Of a DNA stretch of 64,000 nt, positions 9,746 to 19,144 are shown one piece after another; position 1 is the stretch's first letter, and each line of letters begins with the position of its first letter. The notes under the pieces are model-generated. The model searched no databases, was not told the origin of the DNA, and saw only the letters and a program-made list of their open reading frames with translations. The translations under genes were made by a program, and so were the position numbers. This stretch comes from an uncultured Altererythrobacter sp. (GTDB taxonomy: Bacteria > Pseudomonadota > Alphaproteobacteria > Sphingomonadales > Sphingomonadaceae). The stretch spans positions 124,001-188,000 of the forward strand of contig CAJXNC010000005.1 of assembly GCA_913056125.1 (NCBI GenBank), in the 5' to 3' direction.

Positions 9746-10558
9746 TTAGCGTCCAAGCGCGTCCTTCAAAGCCCAGATCGGCAGGTACGGACGGGACAGT
9801 GCCTTGTCGATCGCATAGGGCCACCAGCCCGGACCGAAGGGATAATAGAGGCGCACTTTCACGCCGAGGCGCTTGGCCACTGCCATGGTCCGGCGGCGCG
9901 GCAGGCCGCGCAATTGTTCCAGCTCGCACGGCGTTCCGGCGGCAAGCAGGACGGACAAAGCCGCCTCCGCCAGGTCGGGATCATGCGTCGCCACACCGAC
10001 CATGGCGCTGCGCCCGGCAAGCTGGCGGGAGAGATCGACATAGGCCCCGGCGATGTCCGGCGTGTCTGCATCGGGGTCTGCCCATTCGCCCTTGACCAGC
10101 CGGATCCGGCACGGCCCATCGCGCAACCGTGCGGCGTCCTGCGCACTTCGGCGCCAACGCGCAGGAAGGGCAATGCCTGCCGCATAGGCTGCGGCAAGGT
10201 CCAAAATGCGCGCTGCATGGGCGGGAGTCATGGCATCGAAGACAAGCGGAACGCCCTTGGCGCCAAGCGGGTCGAGCAAACACTGGTCGCAATCCAGAGC
10301 ATTGCCTTTCACCGCGACCAGGGAATCAAGGCCCGCCTTGGCAAGCCCTGTGGCGAGCTTGCCGGAGACCTCCGCCACTTCATGCGCGCTTTCGCTGCCC
10401 CGGTGGAAGTACCCCAATGTCGTGGCGTAGCCCTTGCTCTCCAATGCAGCACAAGCGCGGATCGCGGCGTCGACGTCCTGGCCCCGGACATTTCGCTCGA
10501 TCAGGCCCGGCAGGGCATAGCGCGCATCGCGCAGCCGCGATCGGATCGCCAAACTCAT
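9746..10558 (-). CDS. proline dehydrogenase-like flavoprotein
   Basis: A 270-residue protein with the PRODH barrel pattern: ATTLGYFHRG, CRIRLVKGEW, VGVATHDPDL and LEQLRGLP followed by VRLYYPFGPGWWPYAI. These match FAD-binding segments of proline dehydrogenase, which oxidises proline to pyrroline-5-carboxylate. It is slightly short for a single-domain enzyme (usually about 300). The last helix normally carries an Arg-Arg pair that holds the substrate carboxylate; here the matching positions read Asp-Lys in AIDKALSR. Substrate may therefore differ. Its start overlaps the upstream acetyltransferase stop (ATGA). Confidence 0.72.
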   Translation of the reverse strand: MSLAIRSRLRDARYALPGLIERNVRGQDVDAAIRACAALESKGYATTLGYFHRGSESAHEVAEVSGKLATGLAKAGLDSLVAVKGNALDCDQCLLDPLGAKGVPLVFDAMTPAHAARILDLAAAYAAGIALPARWRRSAQDAARLRDGPCRIRLVKGEWADPDADTPDIAGAYVDLSRQLAGRSAMVGVATHDPDLAEAALSVLLAAGTPCELEQLRGLPRRRTMAVAKRLGVKVRLYYPFGPGWWPYAIDKALSRPYLPIWALKDALGR

Positions 10559-11640
10559 TTGCGCGCACCCGACAGGCGCGCTCTGCCCCAGGCAAACCCG
10601 TCTTCCAGCAGCGCCGCCACGCCGCGCCAGCCGAAAGGATATGTGCGCAGCTGGACGCATTCAATTTCCTCGCGCGTCCAGAAATCGGCGATCCAGCTTT
10701 CCGCATCACCCATCATCTCGAACGCCGTGCAGCCCGATTTCGCCGCTTCGCCAATCGCATGCAGCATGAGCAGCGTGCCGGGAGAGCAACGTTTGAAGCC
10801 CTCGTCGAAGCCGATCTTGTACAGCCAGTGCTTGCCGCCCTGTTCCACGGCAAGGTGCATGGCCGCGACCTGCCCGCCGAGGCGCAGGAAGGAGATACGG
10901 CATTCGCCTCTTGCGCCGGCAGCCCTGAGATATTGGCGGAAGAACTCTTCCTTCACCTTGTCGCAGGCGATGGCGCTGCCCGCCTCTCTTTTCCAGCTGG
11001 CCGCCTCGACCTGCACGGCAAGGTCGAACAGCGCATCGAAATTCTCTTCGGTCGGGGCAATCGTTTCGAAACGCACCTCACCGAACTCCTCTGCACGGCG
11101 CATGGCCCGGCGGAAATCGGACCGACGGCGCGAGGAGAACTTGCTTTCAGGCTCGGTCCAACCTGAATCGAGCGGAATAGTCGGGCAGGGCGTTGCCGGA
11201 CGAACCGAAATTATCCCGCGACCGCGCATGGCCTTCCGCAGAGAGGCAATGAAGGCTGATTTGGCAGGCACCCTGGCAAGCACCGCCGGGCGGCTTTCCC
11301 GCGCGAGTTTCCTGGCCAGGCGGTCGGATGCATCGGCATCGCGATATAGCGCATCGGAAGGCTCGAAGACTTCCTCGTCCCCGGCAAGCCGCCAACGCGC
11401 CAGAATGCCGTGGCGACGCACCAGCGGCAGCACGGCATCGAAGCACCGTGCGCCTTCCACCTGCAACAGCAGCATTTCCTGCCCGAGGAGGAAGGTCGCC
11501 AGCAGGGCGACGAGGAACTCGGCGCTCTGCGTAGGCAGGCTGGATTGCTCGGAAAGGTCGCGCCATGCGCGTTCCAGCACATGCGCGCATGGCGTGCACG
11601 CGAGCGCCTCGGCCGGCGGATGGATGGCGACATGTTTCAA
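10555..11640 (-). CDS. GNAT family N-acetyltransferase, CelD/BcsL type
   Basis: A 361-residue protein matching the Acetyltransf_6 (CelD-like) pattern: an N-terminal domain with LLLQVEGARCF, a middle segment SKFSSRRRSDFRRAMRRAEE, then a GNAT fold with HWLYKIGFDEGF and SPGTLLMLHAI, where the acyl-CoA binding loop should be. Such proteins are linked to exopolysaccharide modification. The start is TTG at 11640, preceded by AAGGAA seven bases upstream. The downstream PRODH-like gene is translationally coupled. Acceptor substrate unknown. Confidence 0.8.
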   Translation of the reverse strand: MKHVAIHPPAEALACTPCAHVLERAWRDLSEQSSLPTQSAEFLVALLATFLLGQEMLLLQVEGARCFDAVLPLVRRHGILARWRLAGDEEVFEPSDALYRDADASDRLARKLARESRPAVLARVPAKSAFIASLRKAMRGRGIISVRPATPCPTIPLDSGWTEPESKFSSRRRSDFRRAMRRAEEFGEVRFETIAPTEENFDALFDLAVQVEAASWKREAGSAIACDKVKEEFFRQYLRAAGARGECRISFLRLGGQVAAMHLAVEQGGKHWLYKIGFDEGFKRCSPGTLLMLHAIGEAAKSGCTAFEMMGDAESWIADFWTREEIECVQLRTYPFGWRGVAALLEDGFAWGRARLSGARK

Positions 11641-11705
11641 AGCGGTTTCCTTGGTTAACCGCCTAGAAGGGAACTCCTAAGAAACCGCCAATGAACCGTC
11701 AGGAA

Positions 11706-12701
11706 TCAGCCCAGCTTTTCGGCCATCAGCTTTTTCAGGTCAGCCTCGGGCCGCGGGCCGTAATGCGAAATGACTTCCGCTGCGGCGATCGAGCCCATTT
11801 TGAGGCAGGTTTCGAGCGGCTCATTCCTGACATAGCCAGCCAGGAACCCAGCAGCGAAGAGATCGCCCGCCCCCGTCGTATCGACAACCTTGTCGATAGG
11901 CTCGGCCTGCACATCCGCGCGTTCGCCGCGATTGATCGCCGCCGCGCCTTCTTCGCTGCGCGTCACCACCAGAGTCGGAACCTTGGGCGCCAGCAAAGCA
12001 AGGCCGGCCTCGAAATCGTCCTCTCCCGTGATCGCCGCCAGCTCGACCTTGTTGGCGAACAGGATGTCGATCAGCCCGTCATCGATCAAAGCGCGGAAAT
12101 CATCGCCATATCGTTCGATCACGAAGGCATCCGAAAGGGTAAAGGCGACCTTGCGCCCCGCACCCTTGGCCGCCTCGATCGCCTGCCGCATGGCTGCACG
12201 CGGCTCTTCCGGATCCCACAGGTAGCCTTCGAGATAGAGGATCGATGCACCGCCAATGGCCTCCTCGTTGAGGGCATCGGCAGGCAGGAACTGACTCGCA
12301 CCGAGAAAGGTGTTCATCGTACGCTGGCCATCAGGCGTGACGAAGATCAGACACCGCGCCGTGGGCGGCTCGCCTTCGCGCGCTGGCGTGTCGTAGTCGA
12401 TACCAACGGCGCGGATATCATGCGCGAAGACCTGGCCGAGCTGGTCTGCCGCAACCTGGCCGACAAAGGCGCATTGCGCGCCGAGGGCGGAAAGGCCCGC
12501 CAGCGTATTGGCCGCCGAACCGCCCGAAAACTCTCGCGCCGGACCCATCGCATCATAGAGATCACGTGCCTGCTCTGCATCGATCAGCGTCATGCCGCCC
12601 TTGGGCATGCCCAGCTCCTCGATCAGCTCGTCGGAACAGGTGGCCGTTACATCGACAATAGCATTGCCGATAGCGATGACGTCATAACGTGGTTCGGACA
12701 T
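11706..12701 (-). CDS. PfkB family carbohydrate kinase, adenosine kinase-like
   Basis: A 331-residue ribokinase-fold enzyme. N-terminal YDVIAIGNAIVDV, FSGGSAANT near residue 60 and DTTGAGDLFAAGFL (anion hole and catalytic Asp) near residue 270 define the family. Sphingomonad and rhizobial homologues of this type are annotated as adenosine kinase; adenosine to AMP is therefore the probable reaction but the substrate is not proved by sequence. ATG at 12701 has AAGGA five bases upstream. No close operon partner: 65 bases separate it from the acetyltransferase gene. Confidence 0.88.
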   Translation of the reverse strand: MSEPRYDVIAIGNAIVDVTATCSDELIEELGMPKGGMTLIDAEQARDLYDAMGPAREFSGGSAANTLAGLSALGAQCAFVGQVAADQLGQVFAHDIRAVGIDYDTPAREGEPPTARCLIFVTPDGQRTMNTFLGASQFLPADALNEEAIGGASILYLEGYLWDPEEPRAAMRQAIEAAKGAGRKVAFTLSDAFVIERYGDDFRALIDDGLIDILFANKVELAAITGEDDFEAGLALLAPKVPTLVVTRSEEGAAAINRGERADVQAEPIDKVVDTTGAGDLFAAGFLAGYVRNEPLETCLKMGSIAAAEVISHYGPRPEADLKKLMAEKLG

Positions 12702-12774
12702 GTTAATCCTTGTAATGCGATATTGAATGGCGTGCCGTTGACTTGGCCGTTAGCTGGAGCAATCGCAACACCCA

Positions 12775-13491
12775 ATGCCCGCAATTGTATCAAGCCTCGG
12801 GATGGCGATCGGCGAATTGGCCGATGGAAAGGTGCTGCGCATCCTGCTGAAAAGCATTGCAGTCACCATCATGGTCTTCATCGCCGTGGCCTGGGCCGGA
12901 TGGTACGCATTCGATTGGCTGTTCGAATGGCTTGGGCTGGCAGATTCGCTGTTCCGGGGCGCGGAAGGCATACGCGAAGCGGCCTCCGCATTGTTCGCCC
13001 TGCTTGGCCTGTGGCTGACCTGGCGCGTGGTAGCGATGGCGGTGATCCAGTTCTATGCCGAGGACGTGGTGAGGGCGGTAGAGGCGCGCCACTACCCGCA
13101 ACAGGCGAGTGCGGCGCGCGACCTGTCCACGGACGAACAGGTGCAAGCGAGCCTCGGCGGGATATTGCGTGCGCTGATTGCCAATCTCGTCGCCCTGCCC
13201 GTGGCACTGACCCTGCTTTTTACCGGGTTCGGGCCTGCCTTGGTGTTCTGGGGCGTCAATGCCATGCTGGTGGGGCGCGAATTGCAGGACATGGTGTGGC
13301 TGCGCTATCGCCAGCAAAAGGCGGAGCTGGCACCGGTCAGCAAATTCGAGCGCTTCCTGCTCGGAGGGGCAGTTGCGGGCCTGCTGGCGCTTCCCTTCGT
13401 CAATTTCCTCGCCCCCGTGCTGGGCGCGGCCGGGGCAACACATCTCGTACATCGCAAGGTCGGAAACAAGGTTGAGGCTGGTCATGCGTAA
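12775..13491 (+). CDS. EI24 domain membrane protein
   Basis: A 238-residue integral membrane protein with about five hydrophobic segments and the CysZ/EI24 features FTGFGPALVFWGVNAMLVGRE and LPFVNFLAPVLGAAGATHL near the C-terminus. CysZ is a sulfate permease, but most alphaproteobacterial EI24 proteins are uncharacterised, so sulfate uptake is only one option. The start at 12775 has GGAG 16 bases upstream, which is far; a start at a later Met is possible. Overlaps the next gene by 8 bases. Confidence 0.8.
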   Translation: MPAIVSSLGMAIGELADGKVLRILLKSIAVTIMVFIAVAWAGWYAFDWLFEWLGLADSLFRGAEGIREAASALFALLGLWLTWRVVAMAVIQFYAEDVVRAVEARHYPQQASAARDLSTDEQVQASLGGILRALIANLVALPVALTLLFTGFGPALVFWGVNAMLVGRELQDMVWLRYRQQKAELAPVSKFERFLLGGAVAGLLALPFVNFLAPVLGAAGATHLVHRKVGNKVEAGHA

Positions 13492-13915
13492 ACTGCTCGT
13501 ATCAAGCATGGCGCTGTTACTGGCCGCTTGCGCCACAGCGCCCATCACCGCTCCTCCACCACCTCCCTCGCGGCCACCTGGCCAGGTGCAGCAGCCACCG
13601 CCCACACAGCCGCCACCGCCTGCAGTCGGCGGCTTCCGCTCCGTCGAGATCATGCGCGGACCGGGCCTTGCCGGGGTGATCGAGGAGCGCGCGGGATCGC
13701 TCATCCAGCAATTCGGCACGCCGCGCCTTGATGTGGCTGAAGGCGATATGCGCAAGCTTCAATTCTCTGCAAGCGCCTGTGTTCTCGACATTTTCCTCTA
13801 TCCGCTCCGGCCGAATGGCGAGCCGGTGGCAACCTGGCTGGAAGCACGACGGGCAAGCGACGGGGCCGAGGTCGATTACCTCGCCTGCATGCAGGCGCTA
13901 CGGCAAAGCCGCTGA
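13484..13915 (+). CDS. proline-rich lipoprotein
   Basis: A 143-residue lipoprotein: the N-terminus MRKLLVSSMALLLAAC ends in a lipobox (LAAC), so Cys16 should be acylated and the mature protein held in the inner or outer membrane. A proline-rich linker (about residues 20-47) precedes a small domain with two cysteines (SACVLD and YLACMQ) that could pair. Family not recognised. Overlaps the EI24 gene, so probably coexpressed with it. Confidence 0.8.
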   Translation: MRKLLVSSMALLLAACATAPITAPPPPPSRPPGQVQQPPPTQPPPPAVGGFRSVEIMRGPGLAGVIEERAGSLIQQFGTPRLDVAEGDMRKLQFSASACVLDIFLYPLRPNGEPVATWLEARRASDGAEVDYLACMQALRQSR

Positions 13916-13991
13916 ACGCGGATCGCACGCGGAAAGTAACCCGAATTTAAGCCTATTGAGCGATAGGTACCCGCCTGATCAGGGGGACCGA

Positions 13992-14933
13992 ATGACCGTC
14001 CAGTTTACCGACCTTACGCGCCATGCCGCGACCGACCGCGCCATTTCGGATGCGGAAATCATGGATCTGCGTCGCTCCGGCTGGGGCGATGGCATGATCT
14101 CGCGCGAGGAGGCCGAAGCGATCTTCACGCTCGAACAGGCAATTGACGATCCGACGGACACCTGGAGCGATTTCTTCGTCGAAGCCATGCGTAATTACGT
14201 GCTCAACGGCACCGAGCCGCGCGGCTATGCCAGCGATGCGGAAGCCGACTGGCTGGTCGAAATGGTCAAGCGCGACGGCAAGGTCTGCTCGCTGACCGAA
14301 CTCGAGCTGCTGGTGCAGGTGATCGAGAAGGGTCTCAACGTGCCCGTGAAGCTCAAGACCTACGTGCTAGACGTGCTCGAGCGCGAAGTGCTCGAAGGCA
14401 CCGGCCCGACCCGCTGCGGCGGCGAATTGTCGGACACGCATGTTTCCGAGGCCGAGGCGCGGATCATGCGCCGCGTGATCTTCGGTTCTGCCAGCGACCG
14501 TCCGGGCGCCGTCAGCCGCCGCGAAGCCGAAATGCTCTTTCGCCTCAAGGACAAGACGCTGGAAGAAGCCAATGCGCCGGAATTCGAGCGCGTCTTCGTG
14601 CAGGGCGTCGGCAATTACCTGATGGGTTTTGCCAGCGAGAGCGCCCATCTCAGCCGTGAGCGCATGCTCGAGTTGCAAAGTTTCGTCGCCGACAACAAGG
14701 CCAATGTCGGGCGGTTCATGGGCCAGATGGTCAAGAGCGCGCCCAATGCCTTCGGTGTAGTCTTCGGCAAGAAGCAAACCGTTCCAACCCGCGAGGAGCG
14801 CGTGGCGGAGGCCGCCGAATTCACCGGCTACGAGCAAGAATGGCTCGACGAGATGATGGCGGCCAACGGCCAGGTCGACAGCTACGACCAGGCGTTGATC
14901 GAGTTCATCGCCGAGGAAACCGGCGAGGCCTGA
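13992..14933 (+). CDS. repeat protein of unknown function
   Basis: A 313-residue acidic soluble protein without signal peptide or membrane helix. Residues about 18-113 and 151-235 are recognisably duplicated: ISDAEIMDLRR/VSEAEARIMRR, ISREEAEAIF/VSRREAEMLF, FFVEAMRNYVLNG/VFVQGVGNYLMGF. The tail (about 285-313, EWLDEMMAANGQVDS) repeats the end of the first unit (DWLVEMVKRDGKVCS). The pattern of regularly spaced acidic helices resembles EF-hand- or TerB-like helical bundles but no calcium loop is clear. The start at 13992 follows AGGGGGACC. Function unknown. Confidence 0.8.
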   Translation: MTVQFTDLTRHAATDRAISDAEIMDLRRSGWGDGMISREEAEAIFTLEQAIDDPTDTWSDFFVEAMRNYVLNGTEPRGYASDAEADWLVEMVKRDGKVCSLTELELLVQVIEKGLNVPVKLKTYVLDVLEREVLEGTGPTRCGGELSDTHVSEAEARIMRRVIFGSASDRPGAVSRREAEMLFRLKDKTLEEANAPEFERVFVQGVGNYLMGFASESAHLSRERMLELQSFVADNKANVGRFMGQMVKSAPNAFGVVFGKKQTVPTREERVAEAAEFTGYEQEWLDEMMAANGQVDSYDQALIEFIAEETGEA

Positions 14934-14948
14934 TATTCGGGCTGAGGC

Positions 14949-15251
14949 CTAGTCCTTGCGGAAATCGAGCGGTGCTGCGGCCCCGCCTTGCATGGGACGA
15001 GGTCCCTTGGGTGGAATGGCGGGGAAGGACAGTCCTGCTTCCGGAGGCTTGCGGCGTTTGCGCCGGGCCTCAGCCAGCAATTGCCGGGTCAAATTCGTCA
15101 TACGATGATTTACGGCAAGCTGGCGCTGCAACCCCGCTACTTCGTCGAGCCTTGCCCGCCCCAAAGCAAGCATCAGCGCGGCGCGCTCTTCCTCGGCCAT
15201 CGAGAGAAGCCTCAGGATACCCGAAATTCGGGAATTGTTGCCAGCTGCCAT
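14949..15251 (-). CDS. small hypothetical protein at the end of the suf operon
   Basis: A 100-residue protein, 7 bases downstream of the sufA stop. It begins MAAGNNSRISG, has a helical middle (AEEERAALMLALGRARLDEV) and a basic proline-rich tail. No family recognised. Close spacing and direction make it the probable last gene of the SUF transcript. Its reading frame has the codon pattern of neighbouring genes, but nothing else confirms expression. Confidence 0.6.
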   Translation of the reverse strand: MAAGNNSRISGILRLLSMAEEERAALMLALGRARLDEVAGLQRQLAVNHRMTNLTRQLLAEARRKRRKPPEAGLSFPAIPPKGPRPMQGGAAAPLDFRKD

Positions 15252-15258
15252 AGGCGCA

Positions 15259-15618
15259 TCATACCATGAAGCTCTCGCCACAGCCACAAGCGCCCTTGGC
15301 GTTCGGATTATCGAACACGAAGCCGGCGGTGAAATCGTCTTCCACCCAATCCATCGTGCTGCCCACGAGGTAAAGCACGCTGGCACCGTCGATGTAGAAG
15401 GTGCCGCCCGGCGTTTCGATCTTCTCGTCGAACTTTTCCTCCTCGGTCACGTAATCGACCGAATAGGCGAGGCCCGAACAACCGCGACGCGGGGTGGAGA
15501 GCTTTACACCGATGGCGTCCTTGGGCGCCTTGGCCATGAGCGAGGCAATGCGATCCTCCGCCGCTTTGGTGAGGATCACGGCAGCCTTGGGTGCAGGGCG
15601 GGTCTTGGCATCGCTCAT
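15259..15618 (-). CDS. sufA: A-type iron-sulfur cluster carrier
   Basis: A 119-residue HesB/IscA-family carrier that receives clusters from SufBCD and passes them to apoproteins. Three ligand cysteines are present: GCSGLAY in the middle and GACGCGESF at the C-terminus. The N-terminal extension (MSDAKTRPAPKA) is lysine- and proline-rich. Start codon overlaps the sufT stop by one base (TGATG). A second A-type carrier, erpA-like, is encoded at 45562-45891. Confidence 0.92.
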   Translation of the reverse strand: MSDAKTRPAPKAAVILTKAAEDRIASLMAKAPKDAIGVKLSTPRRGCSGLAYSVDYVTEEEKFDEKIETPGGTFYIDGASVLYLVGSTMDWVEDDFTAGFVFDNPNAKGACGCGESFMV

Positions 15619-16124
15619 CACAGCATCCCCAGTTCGAGGCGCGCTTCGTCGCTCATCTTGGATGGATCCCATGGCGGGTCCCAGGTCACATTGACCTCGG
15701 CATCGCGCACACCGGGAATATTCATCACGCGCATCTCGATCTCGCCGGGCATGGTCTCGGCCACCGGGCAATGCGGCGTGGTCAACGTCATGGTGACAAT
15801 GACGTCCGATTCATCGGAAACATCGACCCCGTAGATCAGGCCGAGATCGTAGATATTCACCGGGATTTCCGGGTCGTAGATATCCTTCAGCGCATCGATC
15901 ACGCTTTCGTAAAGCTCGCCGCCCGGCGCACCGGCGGGCACGCCCTCGGGCTTCTTCTGCAGGAAGCCTTCGAGATAATCGCGCTTGCGCTCGAGCTTCT
16001 CGGCTGAACTTTCCTCCATGGCCTCGTCGACTCTGGCGCGGCGCGGCTTGTCGACAGCCTCCACCACCTCCGCATTGGGTGGCGGGGCCGCGATAAATTC
16101 CTTCTTGTCGTCCTGATTTTCCAT
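15618..16124 (-). CDS. sufT: SUF system Fe-S assembly protein SufT
   Basis: A 168-residue MIP18/PaaD-family protein. The C-terminal domain has the family core YDPEIPVNIYDLGLIY and TTPHCPVAETMPGEIE, with the conserved cysteine in PHC. Residues 1-60 are a charged, poorly ordered extension. SufT aids maturation of Fe-S proteins. Single-base overlaps on both sides (TGATG with sufS and sufA) imply translational coupling. Confidence 0.92.
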   Translation of the reverse strand: MENQDDKKEFIAAPPPNAEVVEAVDKPRRARVDEAMEESSAEKLERKRDYLEGFLQKKPEGVPAGAPGGELYESVIDALKDIYDPEIPVNIYDLGLIYGVDVSDESDVIVTMTLTTPHCPVAETMPGEIEMRVMNIPGVRDAEVNVTWDPPWDPSKMSDEARLELGML

Positions 16125-17338
16125 CAGCCGAAGATCCTCTTGGTGCGTTCGATGCCGCGGACAAGCGCGGCGACGTCTTCCTCGTCGGAATAGATGCCGA
16201 AACTGGCGCGCGCCGTGGCGGGCACGCCGAGATGGTCCATCAGCGGCTGCGCGCAATGATGGCCGGCGCGAATGGCGACGTTCTCTTCATCCAATATGGT
16301 GCCGAGATCGTGCGGGTGAATACCGTCTATCGCAAAACTCACGATACCGGCGGAATCCTCCGGCCCGAAGATCGTCACATCGTTCATGCTGCGCAGCGCT
16401 TCGCGGGTCTTGGCGACGAGTGCCGCCTCATGCGCATGGATCGCCTCGAGCCCGATCTCCGCCACGTAATCGCAGGCCGCGCCGAAAGCGACCGCCTCGA
16501 CAATCGCGGGCGTACCGGCCTCGAAACGCTGCGGCGCCGGGGCGTAAGTGGTCCTTGCGAAAGTGACCTTGTCGATCATCGCCCCGCCGCCCTGCCAGGG
16601 CGGCATGGCAGCAAGGATATCCGCACGCGCCCACAGCGCCCCTACGCCGGTCGGTCCGTAGAGCTTGTGTGCGCTGAAAGCGTAGAAGTCGCAATCGAGC
16701 GCCACGACATCGACGGGCAGGCGCGGCACGGCCTGGCACCCGTCGACAAGGATCTTGGCGCCCACCGCATGGGCAAGTTCGGCAGCGCGTTGCACGTCGA
16801 GCACCGAGCCGAGCACGTTGGAGACATGCGCGAGCGCGACGAGCTTGTGCGCGCTGGTGAGCATTTCGCGCGCCGCCTCGAGGTCGATCCGTCCGTCATC
16901 GGTCAGAGGGCAAACGTCGATATGTGCGCCCTTGCGCTCGGCCAGCAATTGCCAGGGCACGATATTGGAATGATGTTCGAGCGTGGAGAGCAGGATACGG
17001 TCGCCAGCAGCAATATTCGCTTCGCCCCAGCTATAGGAGACAAGGTTGATCGCCTCGGTCGCGCCGCGGGTGAAGACGATCTCGTCTTCCTGCCCGCCGA
17101 TGAACTTTGCCACACGGCGGCGCGCCGCCTCATAGGCCAGCGTCATCTCGGCCGAGCGGGCATAGACCCCGCGGTGAACGGTAGCGTAGTCGACGCCGAG
17201 CGCGCGCGTGGCTGCGTCGATAACCGCCTGCGGCTTCTGCGCGGTGGCGGCGCTATCGAGATAGTGCCACGGCTGGCCATCGGGCGTCAGCAGGCCGGGA
17301 AAGTCCGCCTTGCGAGAGATAGTCGCGGTCATGGTCAC
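16124..17338 (-). CDS. sufS: cysteine desulfurase SufS
   Basis: A 404-residue class V PLP aminotransferase that removes sulfur from cysteine for cluster assembly. The PLP lysine is in SAHKLYGPTG and the persulfide cysteine is in RAGHHCAQP, as in group II desulfurases. ATVHRGVYARS and EHHSNIVPW are also typical. No sufE or sufU sulfur-acceptor gene is in this operon, so the acceptor must be encoded elsewhere. Four-base overlap with sufD. Confidence 0.97.
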   Translation of the reverse strand: MTMTATISRKADFPGLLTPDGQPWHYLDSAATAQKPQAVIDAATRALGVDYATVHRGVYARSAEMTLAYEAARRRVAKFIGGQEDEIVFTRGATEAINLVSYSWGEANIAAGDRILLSTLEHHSNIVPWQLLAERKGAHIDVCPLTDDGRIDLEAAREMLTSAHKLVALAHVSNVLGSVLDVQRAAELAHAVGAKILVDGCQAVPRLPVDVVALDCDFYAFSAHKLYGPTGVGALWARADILAAMPPWQGGGAMIDKVTFARTTYAPAPQRFEAGTPAIVEAVAFGAACDYVAEIGLEAIHAHEAALVAKTREALRSMNDVTIFGPEDSAGIVSFAIDGIHPHDLGTILDEENVAIRAGHHCAQPLMDHLGVPATARASFGIYSDEEDVAALVRGIERTKRIFG

Positions 17339-18081
17339 ACCGCGTCTCCGAGGGCGCCGAGCGCAGCCTCCATCAGCCGCTCCTGCTCGTCCATGTCATC
17401 GATCGCGGCAAAGGCATCGCCGATAAAGGCGCGCACGAGCAGCTTCTTGGCCGTGGCCGGATCGAGTCCGCGGCTGGCCATGTAATAGCGCGCCATCTCG
17501 TCCATCTGGCCGATCGCCGCGCCATGGGCGCATTTCACATCGTCAGCGAAGATTTCGAGCTGCGGCACGGCGTTCACGCTGGCGCCCTTTTCGAGGATCA
17601 GGCCTTTGAAGTCCTGAGCGGCATCGGTCTTCTGCGCATCGCGCGCCACATCGATATTGCCGAGGAAATTGCCCGTCGCATGCCCCCAATGGACGCTGCG
17701 GATCACCTGGTTGCTGGTGCCATGAGGCTGGGCATGGAGCGTGCGGGTAACGATCTCGCGCACGACATCCCCGCCGCCGATTGTCACGCCTCCCAGTTCG
17801 AAATGCGCGCCTTCCGCCAGCTCCACCTCGACTTCAAGGCGGGTATAGGCGCTGGCCGAAACCACCGCGAAGATCTCCGCGCGCCCTGCTGCGCCGACCT
17901 TCAGGCGTACGCGGTGCAGGCCGGGGCAGCTGTCATCGAGGATCAAGGTCTTGGAGCGCGTCTCGCCCGGCGCCAGTTCGGCCTCATGCCAACTCGCCAG
18001 CTCCTGCGGCGTCAGGCGCGTCAGCGCCTCGCTATCGGAATAGCGCCAGGCCTCGTCCTTGTTGGTGGGAAGGGAGGTCAT
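17335..18081 (-). CDS. sufD: Fe-S cluster assembly protein SufD
   Basis: A 248-residue scaffold partner of SufB and SufC. It is shorter than gamma-proteobacterial SufD (about 420) but carries the conserved C-terminal beta-helix and end: QDFKGLILEKGASVNAV, DDVKCAHGAAIGQ, YMASRGLDPATAKKLL. N-terminal NKDEAWRYSD matches family starts. The deficit is in the N-terminal helical region and is usual in sphingomonads, as far as I recall. Flanked by 4-base overlaps. Confidence 0.93.
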   Translation of the reverse strand: MTSLPTNKDEAWRYSDSEALTRLTPQELASWHEAELAPGETRSKTLILDDSCPGLHRVRLKVGAAGRAEIFAVVSASAYTRLEVEVELAEGAHFELGGVTIGGGDVVREIVTRTLHAQPHGTSNQVIRSVHWGHATGNFLGNIDVARDAQKTDAAQDFKGLILEKGASVNAVPQLEIFADDVKCAHGAAIGQMDEMARYYMASRGLDPATAKKLLVRAFIGDAFAAIDDMDEQERLMEAALGALGDAV

Positions 18082-18400
18082 GCCTCTCCCCTTTCCAGTG
18101 CTTCACGGAATTCATCCATGATCGATGCCCGGCGACGCGTCGCGCAGCTCACTATGCGATCTTCGTCGCCGCGCGCGTCGCGAACGCAGCCCGTGGTAAT
18201 GCGGCAAAGTCGGTCATCCACCCAGGCACTGCCCGAGCTTTCCGAAAGGCTGCAATGCCAATTGCCCTCTGGGTCGCGCCCGACATTCACGTCGATCGAC
18301 CGCATGCGCTCTGCCACGACGACGATCCTGTCTTCCGAATCCGCCGCCTCGGCCGTTGGCGATGGCGCAGGCTGGGCTAGCAGGAGGGCTGTCAGCAGGA

Positions 18401-18404
<4 letters not shown>
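18078..18404 (-). CDS. secreted hypothetical protein inside the suf operon
   Basis: A 108-residue protein with a short signal peptide (ILLTALLLAQPAP). The mature part is charged and has four cysteines (WHCSLS, RLCRITTGC, SCATRR) that could form two disulfides or bind a metal. It starts at GTG overlapping the sufC stop (GTGA) and its stop overlaps the sufD start. An exported protein is unexpected between cytosolic SufC and SufD. Family not recognised. Confidence 0.7.

Positions 18405-19130
<726 letters not shown>

Positions 19131-19144
<14 letters not shown>

Noticed and set aside
9559-9756. A 65-codon minus-strand frame in the gap before the PRODH-like gene
   Set aside because: Composition is unlike the neighbouring genes and it overlaps the PRODH-like 3' end by 11 bases; no ribosome-binding site.
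9413-11680. A 755-codon plus-strand open frame
   Set aside because: It runs antisense across the SnoaL, PRODH-like and GNAT genes, with Arg- and Ala-rich non-family sequence. Typical shadow frame of high-GC DNA.
11691-13475. A 594-codon plus-strand open frame
   Set aside because: Antisense to the PfkB kinase and out of frame with the EI24 gene.
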